A stretch of 8,123 nucleotides of DNA, taken from the NCBI GenBank assembly GCA_002352045.1, contig DEHT01000060.1, forward strand, positions 50,097 through 58,219, given 5' to 3'. Positions within the stretch are counted from its first letter, which is position 1. Each line of letters opens with the position of its first letter. The stretch is from Chitinophagaceae bacterium UBA2793. GTDB lineage: Bacteria; Bacteroidota; Bacteroidia; Chitinophagales; Chitinophagaceae. The notes under the pieces are model-generated. The model saw only the letters and a program-made list of their open reading frames with translations. It did not search any database and was not told where the DNA came from. Shown here in pieces: positions 1 through 7,246 of this stretch. A program made the position numbers and the translations under genes.

Positions 1-540
1 GGCGACCTTGATGGCGATGGCATGGCCGAAATGGTACGATTAATCAACACACTTGACACAAGCAAGAGTGGACAAATAAGAGAACTACAGGTTTTAAAAA
101 AAATGGGGCGAGAATGGATTATTTGGACAAAATCTACCCGGGCAGTTTTACCGAGTAAAGCCGGTGGACTGCATGGAGACCCTTTTGAATATATGGAAAT
201 TGAAAAAGGCGAATTGCTCATAAGGCAGTCTGGGGGCAATGCCTGGAAATGGGGGCAAACAGACCGATACAAATTTAAAAAAGGGGCGTTGGAATTAGTA
301 AGCTATCAATCTATATATGGAAAGCCATGTGAATATTGGGCACACTTTTCCTATACAGCCAATAAATCGAAATGGAATTATAAAAAAGTATTTGAACAAT
401 GCGATACTACTTCAAAGAAAAACAAAACACAGAAAGAGCATTTTCGATTTAAGTTAAGAAAGAAAATTACCCTTGAAAATCGTTACGAAGAAATGATACA
501 TGTAATTTCTCCAAAACTAAAACAGGAAATTTATTTTTAG
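1..540 (+). CDS. 3' part of an FG-GAP/VCBS-like hypothetical protein (5' end outside window)
   Basis: The frame is open from the first base, so this is the C-terminal 179 residues of a longer protein. The first internal Met (base 22) is unlikely to be the true start, because it would split the motif GDLDGDG at residues 1-7. That motif is a DxDxDG calcium-binding loop like those in FG-GAP/VCBS and dockerin-type repeats, and it is followed by a hydrophobic strand (MAEMVRL), as in FG-GAP blades. Downstream, the stretch GDPFEYMEIEKGELLIRQSG and then the W/Y-rich segment NAWKWGQTDRYKF suggest a beta-rich domain. I recall similar layouts in uncharacterised exported proteins whose opening loop reads roughly GDLNGDG. 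The C-terminus is Lys-rich and ends at TAG. It is convergent with trhO, 101 bases away. The function is unknown; a secreted or periplasmic location is inferred only from the repeat type. The signal peptide, if any, lies outside the window. Confidence 0.7.
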   Translation, partial: GDLDGDGMAEMVRLINTLDTSKSGQIRELQVLKKMGREWIIWTKSTRAVLPSKAGGLHGDPFEYMEIEKGELLIRQSGGNAWKWGQTDRYKFKKGALELVSYQSIYGKPCEYWAHFSYTANKSKWNYKKVFEQCDTTSKKNKTQKEHFRFKLRKKITLENRYEEMIHVISPKLKQEIYF

Positions 541-551
541 GCCAAGGGTTG

Positions 552-633
552 AGCTGATAGCTGTTTGTGTAGAAAGCGACAGTTGTTCGATATTATTTGA
601 ATGCTCAATGTTTGAAGCTCACAGCTCGTAGCT
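552..633. repeat. Degenerate heptamer (AGCT-phased) repeats in the convergent intergenic gap
   Basis: The 101-base gap between the two convergent genes holds AGCT at a strict 7-base period in two clusters. One has copies starting at 552 and 559; the other has copies starting at 616, 623 and 630. Read as heptamers, bases 599-633 are gaatgct, caatgtt, tgaagct, cacagct, cgtagct: five units that decay toward the left. The two clusters are 57 bases apart (559 to 616), so they are not in phase with each other. The arrangement resembles the short tandem heptamer repeats found between genes in several bacterial groups. No function can be read from the sequence. A weak 5-bp stem (615-619 with 630-634) followed by TTTTAATT-like bases could give slight terminator activity, but I do not call a terminator. 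Confidence 0.5.
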
Positions 634-641
634 TTTAATTG

Positions 642-1676
642 CTATTCATTTAGCCTTGGCCTCAACCTTTGTTTTGACTTATTAAAAACCATTCTGCCTT
701 TATCCATTCCTTTACGCAGTTCTTTTTGTTGTTCTTCGGGCAATTGTATTATTTGGTTACATGCTTCGCTGCAACAGCCACTGTACTTTGATGCACAGGC
801 TTCGCACTGAATAAACAAAAGATGGCAAGCTTCGTTGGCACAGTTGGTATGTGTATCGGCCGGTTGACCACACTGGTGGCATTTTGCAATAATTTCATCT
901 GTAATACGCTCTCCCAGCCTATCGTCAAAAACAAAATTTTTACCCCTGAATCTATTGACAAGCTTTTGTTCTTTTACTTTATTGGCATAATGAATAATGC
1001 CGCCTTCTAAATGAAACACATTTTTAAAACCACGGTGAAGCATATAGGCGCTTGCTTTTTCGCAACGAATACCGCCGGTGCAATACATAATTATGTTTTG
1101 CTCCTTTTTATCCTGCATCATTTCGGCAGCCATAGGCAACTGCTCTCTAAAAGTATCGCTGGGTATTTCAATAGCATTTTAAAAATGCCCTACTTCGTAT
1201 TCATAATGGTTGCGCATATCCACCACTATGGTGTTTTCATCTTCGGTAAGCCGGTTAAATTCTTCGGCATTCACATACTTCCCTTTTTTTGCCATATTAA
1301 AATCGGGGTCAGTAATTCCATCCGCTACAATATTCTTACGCACCTTAATTTTTAAAACCCAAAAAGATTTGCCATCGTTGTCAACCGCTATGTTTAAACG
1401 CAGGTTGTTGAGGGCTTCAAAACTGTATAAAAAGTTTTTAAACGCTTCAAAATTATCTTCGGGTACACTTATTTGAGCGTTGATACCTTCATGAGCTATA
1501 TAAATGCGTCCAAATACATTCAGCGTATTTAAGCCCTTGTACAATTCGTTTCTAAATTCTTCGGGATGTTCAATGGGAAAATAATTGTAAAACGAAATGG
1601 TTTTACGAAAAATAGTTTCTTCTTGCAGGCGCTGTTTTAGCTCTTCCTGCGATACACGGTTGTGTAATACTGCCAT
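642..1676 (-). pseudogene. trhO: tRNA uridine(34) hydroxylase (rhodanese family), interrupted by an in-frame TAA
   Basis: TrhO (formerly YceA) makes 5-hydroxyuridine at tRNA position 34 in an O2-dependent reaction. Reading from ATG at 1676, codons 1-165 give the N-terminal UPF0176 domain (MAVLHNRVSQ; AHEGINAQIS at 61-70) and the start of the rhodanese domain (VVDMRNHYEYEVGHF). Codon 166 is TAA (1181-1179). The same frame then continues with NAIEIPSDTFREQ, the active-site loop YCTGGIRCEKAS with its Cys at codon 199, and the Cys-rich tail (CHQCG, CANEACHLL, CSEAC), ending at 642. Total length is about 344 codons, normal for the family. Nothing but the stop codon is wrong: there is no frameshift, and known homologues read GHF-E/K-NA at this point. 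The product stops inside the rhodanese domain and lacks the catalytic Cys. A restart at TTG 1139 or ATG 1133 would give only the C-terminal half. It could be a recent nonsense mutation or a base-call error. Confidence 0.9.
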
Positions 1677-1761
1677 AATGTTTAAAATTTGATCCCGGTA
1701 TGTTTCGGGAAATCATTGACTATAGATTGGATGCTTGCAGGGCAAACCAAATTTTACGGCG

Positions 1762-1769
1762 CAAATATA
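1762..1769 (-). promoter_or_regulatory. Candidate Bacteroidota -7 element for trhO
   Basis: On the minus strand these bases read TATATTTG, a full match to the Bacteroidota -7 consensus TAnnTTTG. They lie just past the stop codon of the DUF5686 gene and about 85 bases upstream of the trhO start, which suggests trhO has its own promoter and a leader of roughly 80 bases. I do not see a TTG at the expected -33 position, so the call rests on the -7 box alone. The leader contains a small inverted repeat (1693-1697 TCCCG with 1706-1710 CGGGA, 8-base loop). Confidence 0.45.
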
Positions 1770-1773
1770 CGTT

Positions 1774-4320
1774 TTAAAACTGAAGGGTAAGTGTTCTATC
1801 GGTTTTGCTTGTTTTGATATTTCCTCCCAATATGCCACCGGCACCTATTCTAACTCCTCCCTTTATTGGATTGCCATTACTAAAACCACTCACCACATCT
1901 ACCCTTAAAACCTTTAAAATATTTTCAATGCCGGCAAAAAACTCTAGCTGGCTTGTATTTTGATTGATGTATAAAATATTACTGCCCGCAACCAAATTCC
2001 AGTTAAGTTTTTTAAACAAAGGAATTTTATTGGTAAGCATTCCATTAAAATGATGTTCAATATGGCCGTAAACATACAAATCGGCAGTATTGCTTTTGCC
2101 ATAAAGTTTTGCTAACTGAAAACTGTTTAAGTAATCGGTGGCTGCCAATGACTGATTACCCACAAAATGCTGGTAGTCCTGAATAAATACTTTTTTATGA
2201 TTAATGAACCCTCCTAAACCGATATTGTATTTGAACAGTCCTCCCAGTTTAAGATTCATATCGTTGGTTATAGAAAATTTCCATTTGTCAAAATTTACAT
2301 CACTTCCAAAAATGCCATTAATCCCTTTTGCATAGCTCAACGTAAAAGTTGGATGCTTTGACCCCACAGCCATTTTTCGGTTTGGAAACTCAATATATTT
2401 TTGCCCCGGTTTAAAACTAATGCTACCCGTTAAAATAAATGCCTGGTGTTTGGAGAACTGCTGCTGCATTACTTCAAAAGGATAATTGGGCGTAAAATAA
2501 TTGGTATCTTTTCTAAACAAAGTAAAATCGGTGGTATTGTTAATGGGTATCCTGTCTTCATACAAAGCATTAATGGTAAAGTTTAAGCCATTATCATATT
2601 TTCTGAAATAAGTAATACTGCCAAAATAATTTTCATAAGTTTTCATTCTATTTTCTGCCCATATTAATACACCAATTGTGTTTAGCAATGGCGGTGTATT
2701 ATAGCCCTTATAAAACTCCGAAACTCTTTTGCCACCGGCAATATCAAGCGAATATTGCCTAATGGGTTTTTCAATTTCGGCGGCATTATTTTTAAACTGA
2801 AGATTTGCCCATGCGTTTAAATGACCGTTATTAACTCCGTATCGTACATGTGGTTCTAAATTAATATGGCTTTTTAACTTTCGGTTGTAAGATGAAATAT
2901 AGCCGCTAGTTTTTATAACCACCCCTTCTACGGTATTATATTCTAAGTTGGGCAACAAAGCCCGAATGCCCCAATAGACTACTTTTTTGGGATAATATTT
3001 TCTCCGGTCAATTCCACCCCAAAACAAAGAAAGTGGTTTTACTTTGCCACGATGCTTATTAAGAGAGTCAATAGTTATCTTACTAAGTGTAGAATCTTTT
3101 CTTGCAATGTACAAGCTATCTTTAACGGCATAATCTTTTTGTTCTTCTATTTCCAAAGGAACCGGCCTAATAGAGTCCCAATACTGTTGAGTGCGTTTGT
3201 TTACGGCAGTATCGTATTTAATAATTACCCGGTCGAAATAGTTTTTTGCAAACAATGGATTAACCTTATAATTGCTATACACATTCAAAAAGTTACCCAC
3301 AGCATCAATACCCAGCATTTTAAAATTAAAATACAAAAGCTGTGTTTTTACTCTCCAAACATCTTTAATAACAGGTACGTGCAACTGTGTAATTTTTAAC
3401 GAATCCAAAATTTCCAACTGCGCCGATTTGGTTAGCAAAAGGTCAAAACTGTGAATACGCCAATCATCTTCGGTAATATTGATAACTCCGTTAAACAAAG
3501 GCTCATAAGCCCTGCGTGGCATTACTTTTATGCTGTTAACTAATTTACCATCTTCTAAAAAAGTACCCAGCAATTTGAACTTGTAAAAACCAATAGCCCC
3601 ATCTGCAATGGGCGAAACAAATCCCCTGGGATTAATTCTTTCGGTAAATACACTTACATTATTATTGTAAAGGCTAATGAAGGCAGGAAAAGTAAATCCA
3701 AATCCGCCGCTACCGCTTACCCTGCTGCTGATGACGTTCATTTTAAATTTATCGGGTTGCTGAGTAGCAATTTTTGAAACCGATTCCGATAAGTAAATAA
3801 TTCCTTTACCACTGGAGTCAATGCCCATTTGGCTAACATCGTCCTGCGGTATTTTTTTGCCGAATATTTTTTTTGGCATACTGCGAAGCTTTATCATATC
3901 CTTGCCATACATTTCTGTTTCAAACCCCTTTACCTGCTTTTGATAATAGTCTCTTTTTTTAATGGCTTGCCTTATTATTTCATAAGCAGGGTCTTCGCCG
4001 CCGGTTGTTACAATCACTTCTTCCATTTGAAGTTTTTGCTCGGTCAAAACAAAACTTAGTTCCGTATCGCCATTGATGTTAACTTTTTTTTCGACTGTAG
4101 AATAACCAATATGCTGGCAAACGATGGTATAATTACCTGTAGAAAGTGTAAAAGAAAATTTTGCTTTATCATTGGCGCTTGCGCCAATGCTGGTGCCCTT
4201 AACCGTTATGGATGAATAAGGCAATAAGTCGCCGTTTTGGGTATAAACAGTACCATATAATTTTTGGCAATTAGCTACACCGGAAAGAGTAAATGAAAGC
4301 AGGAGTAAAAATAATCTCAT
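1774..4320 (-). CDS. DUF5686 family outer-membrane protein with N-terminal carboxypeptidase-regulatory-like domain
   Basis: This 848-residue protein starts with a signal peptide (MRLFLLLLSFTLSGVANC, then QK). The Cys does not sit in a good lipobox, so cleavage by signal peptidase I is more likely. Residues 20-95 form a CarboxypepD_reg-like beta-sandwich (LYGTVYTQNGDLLPYSSITV, then GTSIGASAND and IGYSTVEKKV), the domain found at the N-terminus of TonB-dependent receptors. A linker with EEVIVTTGGEDPAYEIIRQA at 100-119 leads into the DUF5686 region, recognised by segments such as SGGFGFTFPAFISLYNNNVS and NPRGFVSPIADGAIGFYKF. The C-terminal half is rich in alternating aromatic/polar strands and ends in LTLQF, the terminal-Phe pattern of outer-membrane beta-barrels. 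It lacks an obvious TonB box or plug, so it is probably not a transporter of the SusC type. The molecular role of the family is not known to me; outer-membrane location is inferred. It lies 70 bases downstream of the small membrane protein gene and could be co-transcribed with it or have its own promoter. Confidence 0.85.
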   Translation of the reverse strand: MRLFLLLLSFTLSGVANCQKLYGTVYTQNGDLLPYSSITVKGTSIGASANDKAKFSFTLSTGNYTIVCQHIGYSTVEKKVNINGDTELSFVLTEQKLQMEEVIVTTGGEDPAYEIIRQAIKKRDYYQKQVKGFETEMYGKDMIKLRSMPKKIFGKKIPQDDVSQMGIDSSGKGIIYLSESVSKIATQQPDKFKMNVISSRVSGSGGFGFTFPAFISLYNNNVSVFTERINPRGFVSPIADGAIGFYKFKLLGTFLEDGKLVNSIKVMPRRAYEPLFNGVINITEDDWRIHSFDLLLTKSAQLEILDSLKITQLHVPVIKDVWRVKTQLLYFNFKMLGIDAVGNFLNVYSNYKVNPLFAKNYFDRVIIKYDTAVNKRTQQYWDSIRPVPLEIEEQKDYAVKDSLYIARKDSTLSKITIDSLNKHRGKVKPLSLFWGGIDRRKYYPKKVVYWGIRALLPNLEYNTVEGVVIKTSGYISSYNRKLKSHINLEPHVRYGVNNGHLNAWANLQFKNNAAEIEKPIRQYSLDIAGGKRVSEFYKGYNTPPLLNTIGVLIWAENRMKTYENYFGSITYFRKYDNGLNFTINALYEDRIPINNTTDFTLFRKDTNYFTPNYPFEVMQQQFSKHQAFILTGSISFKPGQKYIEFPNRKMAVGSKHPTFTLSYAKGINGIFGSDVNFDKWKFSITNDMNLKLGGLFKYNIGLGGFINHKKVFIQDYQHFVGNQSLAATDYLNSFQLAKLYGKSNTADLYVYGHIEHHFNGMLTNKIPLFKKLNWNLVAGSNILYINQNTSQLEFFAGIENILKVLRVDVVSGFSNGNPIKGGVRIGAGGILGGNIKTSKTDRTLTLQF
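4170..4189. repeat. Perfect 9-bp inverted repeat inside the DUF5686 gene
   Basis: CATTGGCGC (4170-4178) and GCGCCAATG (4181-4189) are exact reverse complements separated by TT. The palindrome covers codons 44-51 (SIGASAND) of the DUF5686 gene, close to its 5' end, where the mRNA could fold into a GC-rich hairpin with a tiny loop. It may be a chance result of the Gly-Ala-Ser-Ala codons. Confidence 0.6.
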
Positions 4321-4333
4321 ACAACAATTTAAG

Positions 4334-4341
4334 CGAAAATA
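4334..4341 (-). promoter_or_regulatory. Weak candidate -7 element for the DUF5686 gene
   Basis: The minus strand reads TATTTTCG, one base off TAnnTTTG, about 13 bases upstream of the ATG at 4320. A TTC (one base off TTG) lies 19 bases further upstream, the spacing expected for a -33/-7 pair. The element overlaps an imperfect inverted repeat (GCGAA with TTCGC on the plus strand). Both boxes are imperfect, so this is tentative. Confidence 0.25.
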
Positions 4342-4390
4342 GGTATTCGCTATTTTACCCGAACATCAGCTTAAACTTTTAACAAAGCCA

Positions 4391-4741
4391 TTAAGCTTTT
4401 GCACGTTTACGCATAAACGAACCTGTGAGAGCACCGAGGCCTGCTACCAAACCACCAATAAATCCGGTTAATATAATGAGCAAACTGCTAGTGTTGCTTT
4501 TTAGAATAAGCATAGAAAATTTTTGAACCAGCGCATGTTCATTAGCACTACTGATTACTGCGGCTAATATTGTCCATAAAATAAATACAGCAATAAAGCC
4601 GGCTAAAAAAGAAGGCAATGGCTTTTGATTAATAAGCACTGTTACCAAAAAAGCCACAATGGCAATACTCCACCAGGGCAAATACAAACATGCAGCAAAA
4701 CTTAATAAAGCAATTAAGATTATGGTGATAAAAAATTTCAT
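4391..4741 (-). CDS. Small four-helix membrane protein of unknown function
   Basis: I do not recognise a named family. The 116-residue product is almost entirely hydrophobic, with four likely membrane segments: about residues 3-20, 22-38, 43-66 and 86-108. The short breaks between them are INQKPLPS (37-44) and a soluble-looking stretch SANEHALVQKFSMLILKSNT (65-84). The last helix is Gly-rich (GFIGGLVAGLGALTGS), which allows tight helix packing, and the protein ends in the basic tail RKRAKA, pointing to a cytoplasmic C-terminus and, with four helices, a cytoplasmic N-terminus. The start ATG lies 15 bases after the stop of the penicillin-acylase gene, so the two are very probably on one transcript. 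A role linked to the acylase is only a guess from position. The first helix could alternatively be a cleaved signal peptide, leaving three helices. Confidence 0.7.
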   Translation of the reverse strand: MKFFITIILIALLSFAACLYLPWWSIAIVAFLVTVLINQKPLPSFLAGFIAVFILWTILAAVISSANEHALVQKFSMLILKSNTSSLLIILTGFIGGLVAGLGALTGSFMRKRAKA

Positions 4742-4756
4742 GTTTTAAAATTGTTT

Positions 4757-7183
4757 TTAACCTTTACTAAAACTCATTTTTAATTGTACCCTTTTGTCGG
4801 CCTGTTCTTCCCTGGTCATAAACCACAAGCGGTAATATTTACCCAAAGCCCAATCCTGCACAAAGTTGTTGTAATATTTACTTCCCGGATTTCCGCTTTG
4901 TCCACCCGGATAAATGCCCCAGGCTTCTGTTTTATCTGTTAAGCTTACTATCATTCTCCAGCTTGGGCCATGCGTTTCCTTAGTGGCATTAATATTATTG
5001 GTTCCACCTCCAATGGGTAAATGCAGGCTGCTAAATTCGTTTAATCTTGCAAGGTGAGTTATACGGGTATCTTTAAATGCCGCCCATTGCAATTTCCCTT
5101 TTGTTTCTGCCTCCTCTAATTCGGGTGCAACTTTTGCAATAGCCTGCGCAAATATTTGTGGCAAAGTTTCTTTTTCGGCTGTTTCAATATTATCAAAAAA
5201 CTTCCAGGCCGAATCTTTTACCAAAGCATCTGCCAGGGTATTATCAAATGGAATAAGAATGGGCTGAGGCGCATTTTTAAATTCATCATCAAAAGTTAAT
5301 GATCGTAATTTTTTCCAAACTTCTTCAAATACCGTAGCTCCGGTTGATTGTGGATCGTTTCTCAAATCCCAGCCACGCAGCATTGCTGCATATTTTTTTC
5401 CGGAGGAATTTAATGCTGCTTCATCGAGGTTTTTTAAAAGAACCGGTAAAGTAATTTGTGCCAATACATTAAAGTTATCGGTTTGCATTGCTTTCATTTT
5501 ATCCACATCAATCATTTGCATGGTATCTAACATTCGATTAACAATAACGCCTCTGTAAACCGGGTATTCTCTGCCGAGATAATAAGGATAAGTAGTGTCG
5601 GCCGGTTTTTGATTGGCACTGCTTACAAAGCCTCTTTCCGGATTGAATTGAAAAGGCGTTTCAGCATTGGGTATCATTCCCTGCCACATATAACTACTAT
5701 CGGTACCCGGCATTACAAAATCGCCCTGGCCTTTCCATTTAGCAGGCCATTCGCCCTGGGTACGAAGCGCTATATCTCCATTCTTACAAGCGAAAACCAC
5801 ATTTTGGCCGGGAGTGTGTAAATTAGAAACAGCCTGTAAATAATCGTTGTAATTTTTTGCTTTATCGAGTTGATAAAAAATACGCAGCTCATTACTTGCA
5901 TCATGTGCCTTCCATCGCACAGCATAATTTTTTTTGTTTGTCCCACGCTTAGCTCCAAAGGAAGCATCAAACATTACAGGCCCAAAAACAGTATAAGCAA
6001 CCGTATCAATAATAGATGGTTTACCTGCAATTTTTATTTCCTCATATCTAAATTCTGTATTCTTCCATTCGCCATTAAAAAGATATTGAGTGCGAGCAGC
6101 ATCTTTAAATTCAATTTCGTAATAATCTCTTACATCTCTTCCTCCATTGGTAAATCCAAAAGCACAGCTATCATTAAAACCAATAATTACACAAGGCGCA
6201 CCAGGAAAGCTTACGCCGTAAGCATTGTATTGAGGTGTGTGAATTTGTATTTCGTACCAAAGCGAAGGAAGGTTTAAACCCAGGTGCGGATCGTTGCAAA
6301 GAATGGGAGCACCGGTTGTAGTTTTGGAACCGCTTACCGCCCAATTGTTGCTTCCGTTTGACGGATCGGGCTTATTAGATGAACCTACATTTACCGATTT
6401 AAAATACAAAGAGTCGGCAGATGCAGGCGCAACAGGTTTTATTGCCGGTTCAGTGTAAACGGTACCTTTTGGAATAATGGGATCCAACGAATCTTGCGTA
6501 GCAGGATACAATAAATCAAAATCTTCTTTACTAAAAAAAGATTTTGCATTGGTCATTTCAAAATCCGATTCACGAGCAGCCAAATCGTAGCTCATGTATT
6601 TTAAAAACAAAGCGGTTTTAAAATTACTCCAAAGCTCAGGTTCGTAACCAATGAGTTTATATTCTATAGGAAGTTCGGCTTCGGAAAGCGAAAGAATATA
6701 GGCATTGATGCCGTCAGTATAAGCATCGCAGATGGCTTTTATTTCGGGGTCGGCTTCCATTTGTTTCAATGAATTTTCGGCACCATATACCATGCCCAAT
6801 CGGCGAAACTCACGGTCGTGTTCCAGGCCTTTATCTCCTATTACTTCACTTACCCTGCCGGCGGCAGATTTCACCTGCAAATCCATTTGCCAAAGACGAT
6901 CTCTTGCATGTAAATAGCCTTGCACAAAAATGGCATCAGTTTCGTTGTCGGCAAAAATGTGAGGCACCATTCGTTCATCAAAATATACTTCGGTTTTACC
7001 TTTTAACTGTGGAAATTTTAAATCAAGCGATTTTTTTGTTTTTGCATCTTCTGCATTTTGCCAAATGCCCGATTGAGGTGCCAGCAATTTTCCTAAAGGT
7101 GCCTGTAAAACATATTTTGTGTTCAATAGTATTACAACTGCCGTGGTAGCTATTGCACTAATAGCCAATGGTATTATTCTCAT
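4757..7183 (-). CDS. Penicillin acylase family protein (Ntn hydrolase, autoprocessed amidase)
   Basis: The family hydrolyses amide bonds in penicillins, N-acyl-homoserine lactones or other N-acyl compounds; the substrate here cannot be read from sequence. The 808-residue precursor begins with a hydrophobic stretch (residues 3-20), a signal peptide or anchor that sends it to the periplasm. The alpha-chain part has the conserved RMVPHIFADNETDAIFVQGY and LHARDRLWQMDLQ (91-103). After a variable spacer, GSNNWAVSGSKTT places Ser278 as the N-terminal nucleophile released by self-cleavage, followed by NDPHLGLNLPSLWYEI and CAFGFTNGGRDVRDYYEI. Near the C-terminus, GGGTNNINA (725-733) supplies candidate oxyanion-hole Asn residues, then HGPSWRMIVSL and GGQSGNPGSKYY, both family hallmarks. 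Length is normal and no key residue is missing, so it should be active. It is first in a likely operon with the small membrane protein and is divergent from miaE. Confidence 0.95.
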   Translation of the reverse strand: MRIIPLAISAIATTAVVILLNTKYVLQAPLGKLLAPQSGIWQNAEDAKTKKSLDLKFPQLKGKTEVYFDERMVPHIFADNETDAIFVQGYLHARDRLWQMDLQVKSAAGRVSEVIGDKGLEHDREFRRLGMVYGAENSLKQMEADPEIKAICDAYTDGINAYILSLSEAELPIEYKLIGYEPELWSNFKTALFLKYMSYDLAARESDFEMTNAKSFFSKEDFDLLYPATQDSLDPIIPKGTVYTEPAIKPVAPASADSLYFKSVNVGSSNKPDPSNGSNNWAVSGSKTTTGAPILCNDPHLGLNLPSLWYEIQIHTPQYNAYGVSFPGAPCVIIGFNDSCAFGFTNGGRDVRDYYEIEFKDAARTQYLFNGEWKNTEFRYEEIKIAGKPSIIDTVAYTVFGPVMFDASFGAKRGTNKKNYAVRWKAHDASNELRIFYQLDKAKNYNDYLQAVSNLHTPGQNVVFACKNGDIALRTQGEWPAKWKGQGDFVMPGTDSSYMWQGMIPNAETPFQFNPERGFVSSANQKPADTTYPYYLGREYPVYRGVIVNRMLDTMQMIDVDKMKAMQTDNFNVLAQITLPVLLKNLDEAALNSSGKKYAAMLRGWDLRNDPQSTGATVFEEVWKKLRSLTFDDEFKNAPQPILIPFDNTLADALVKDSAWKFFDNIETAEKETLPQIFAQAIAKVAPELEEAETKGKLQWAAFKDTRITHLARLNEFSSLHLPIGGGTNNINATKETHGPSWRMIVSLTDKTEAWGIYPGGQSGNPGSKYYNNFVQDWALGKYYRLWFMTREEQADKRVQLKMSFSKG

Positions 7184-7234
7184 AACAATAAGTTCAATGT
7201 AAAATAATGGAAAAACAATAGAACATTAAAATAT

Positions 7235-7242
7235 TAATTTTG
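7235..7242 (+). promoter_or_regulatory. Candidate -7 element just upstream of miaE (possible leaderless start)
   Basis: TAATTTTG matches the Bacteroidota -7 consensus TAnnTTTG in full. Only four bases (CAGC) separate it from the miaE ATG at 7247, so transcription would begin at or within a few bases of the start codon. No TTG is visible 19-20 bases upstream, where a -33 box would be expected. It sits in the 63-base divergent gap shared with the penicillin-acylase gene, for which I see no convincing -7 box. Confidence 0.45.
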
Positions 7243-7246
7243 CAGC

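Noticed and set aside
615..634. Intrinsic terminator between the convergent genes
   Set aside because: The stem is only 5 bp with a 10-base loop and is fully explained by the AGCT heptamer repeats.
1011..1355. Plus-strand open frame of 114 codons
   Set aside because: It runs antisense across trhO, including the interrupted rhodanese region, and its sequence is the complement of a well-conserved protein.
642..1676. Frameshift between two adjacent trhO pieces
   Set aside because: Translating straight through the gap keeps one frame: GHF, TAA, NAIEIPSDTFREQ, then the second piece. The lesion is a single nonsense codon, not an indel, and the pieces are not two separate genes.
1693..1710. Riboswitch or terminator in the trhO leader
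   Set aside because: Only a 5-bp stem with an 8-base loop, no U-run and no resemblance to a known riboswitch class.
4263..4320. Lipoprotein signal on the DUF5686 protein (Cys at residue 18)
   Set aside because: The residues before the Cys (GVAN) do not fit a lipobox, and the protein ends like a beta-barrel, so a standard signal peptide is more likely.
5870..6277. Plus-strand open frame of 135 codons
   Set aside because: It lies antisense within the penicillin-acylase gene, has low-complexity hydrophobic/basic content and no recognisable domain; it is a shadow of the real gene.
6769..7149. Plus-strand open frame of 126 codons
   Set aside because: It is antisense to the conserved acylase alpha-chain region and its product shows no family features.
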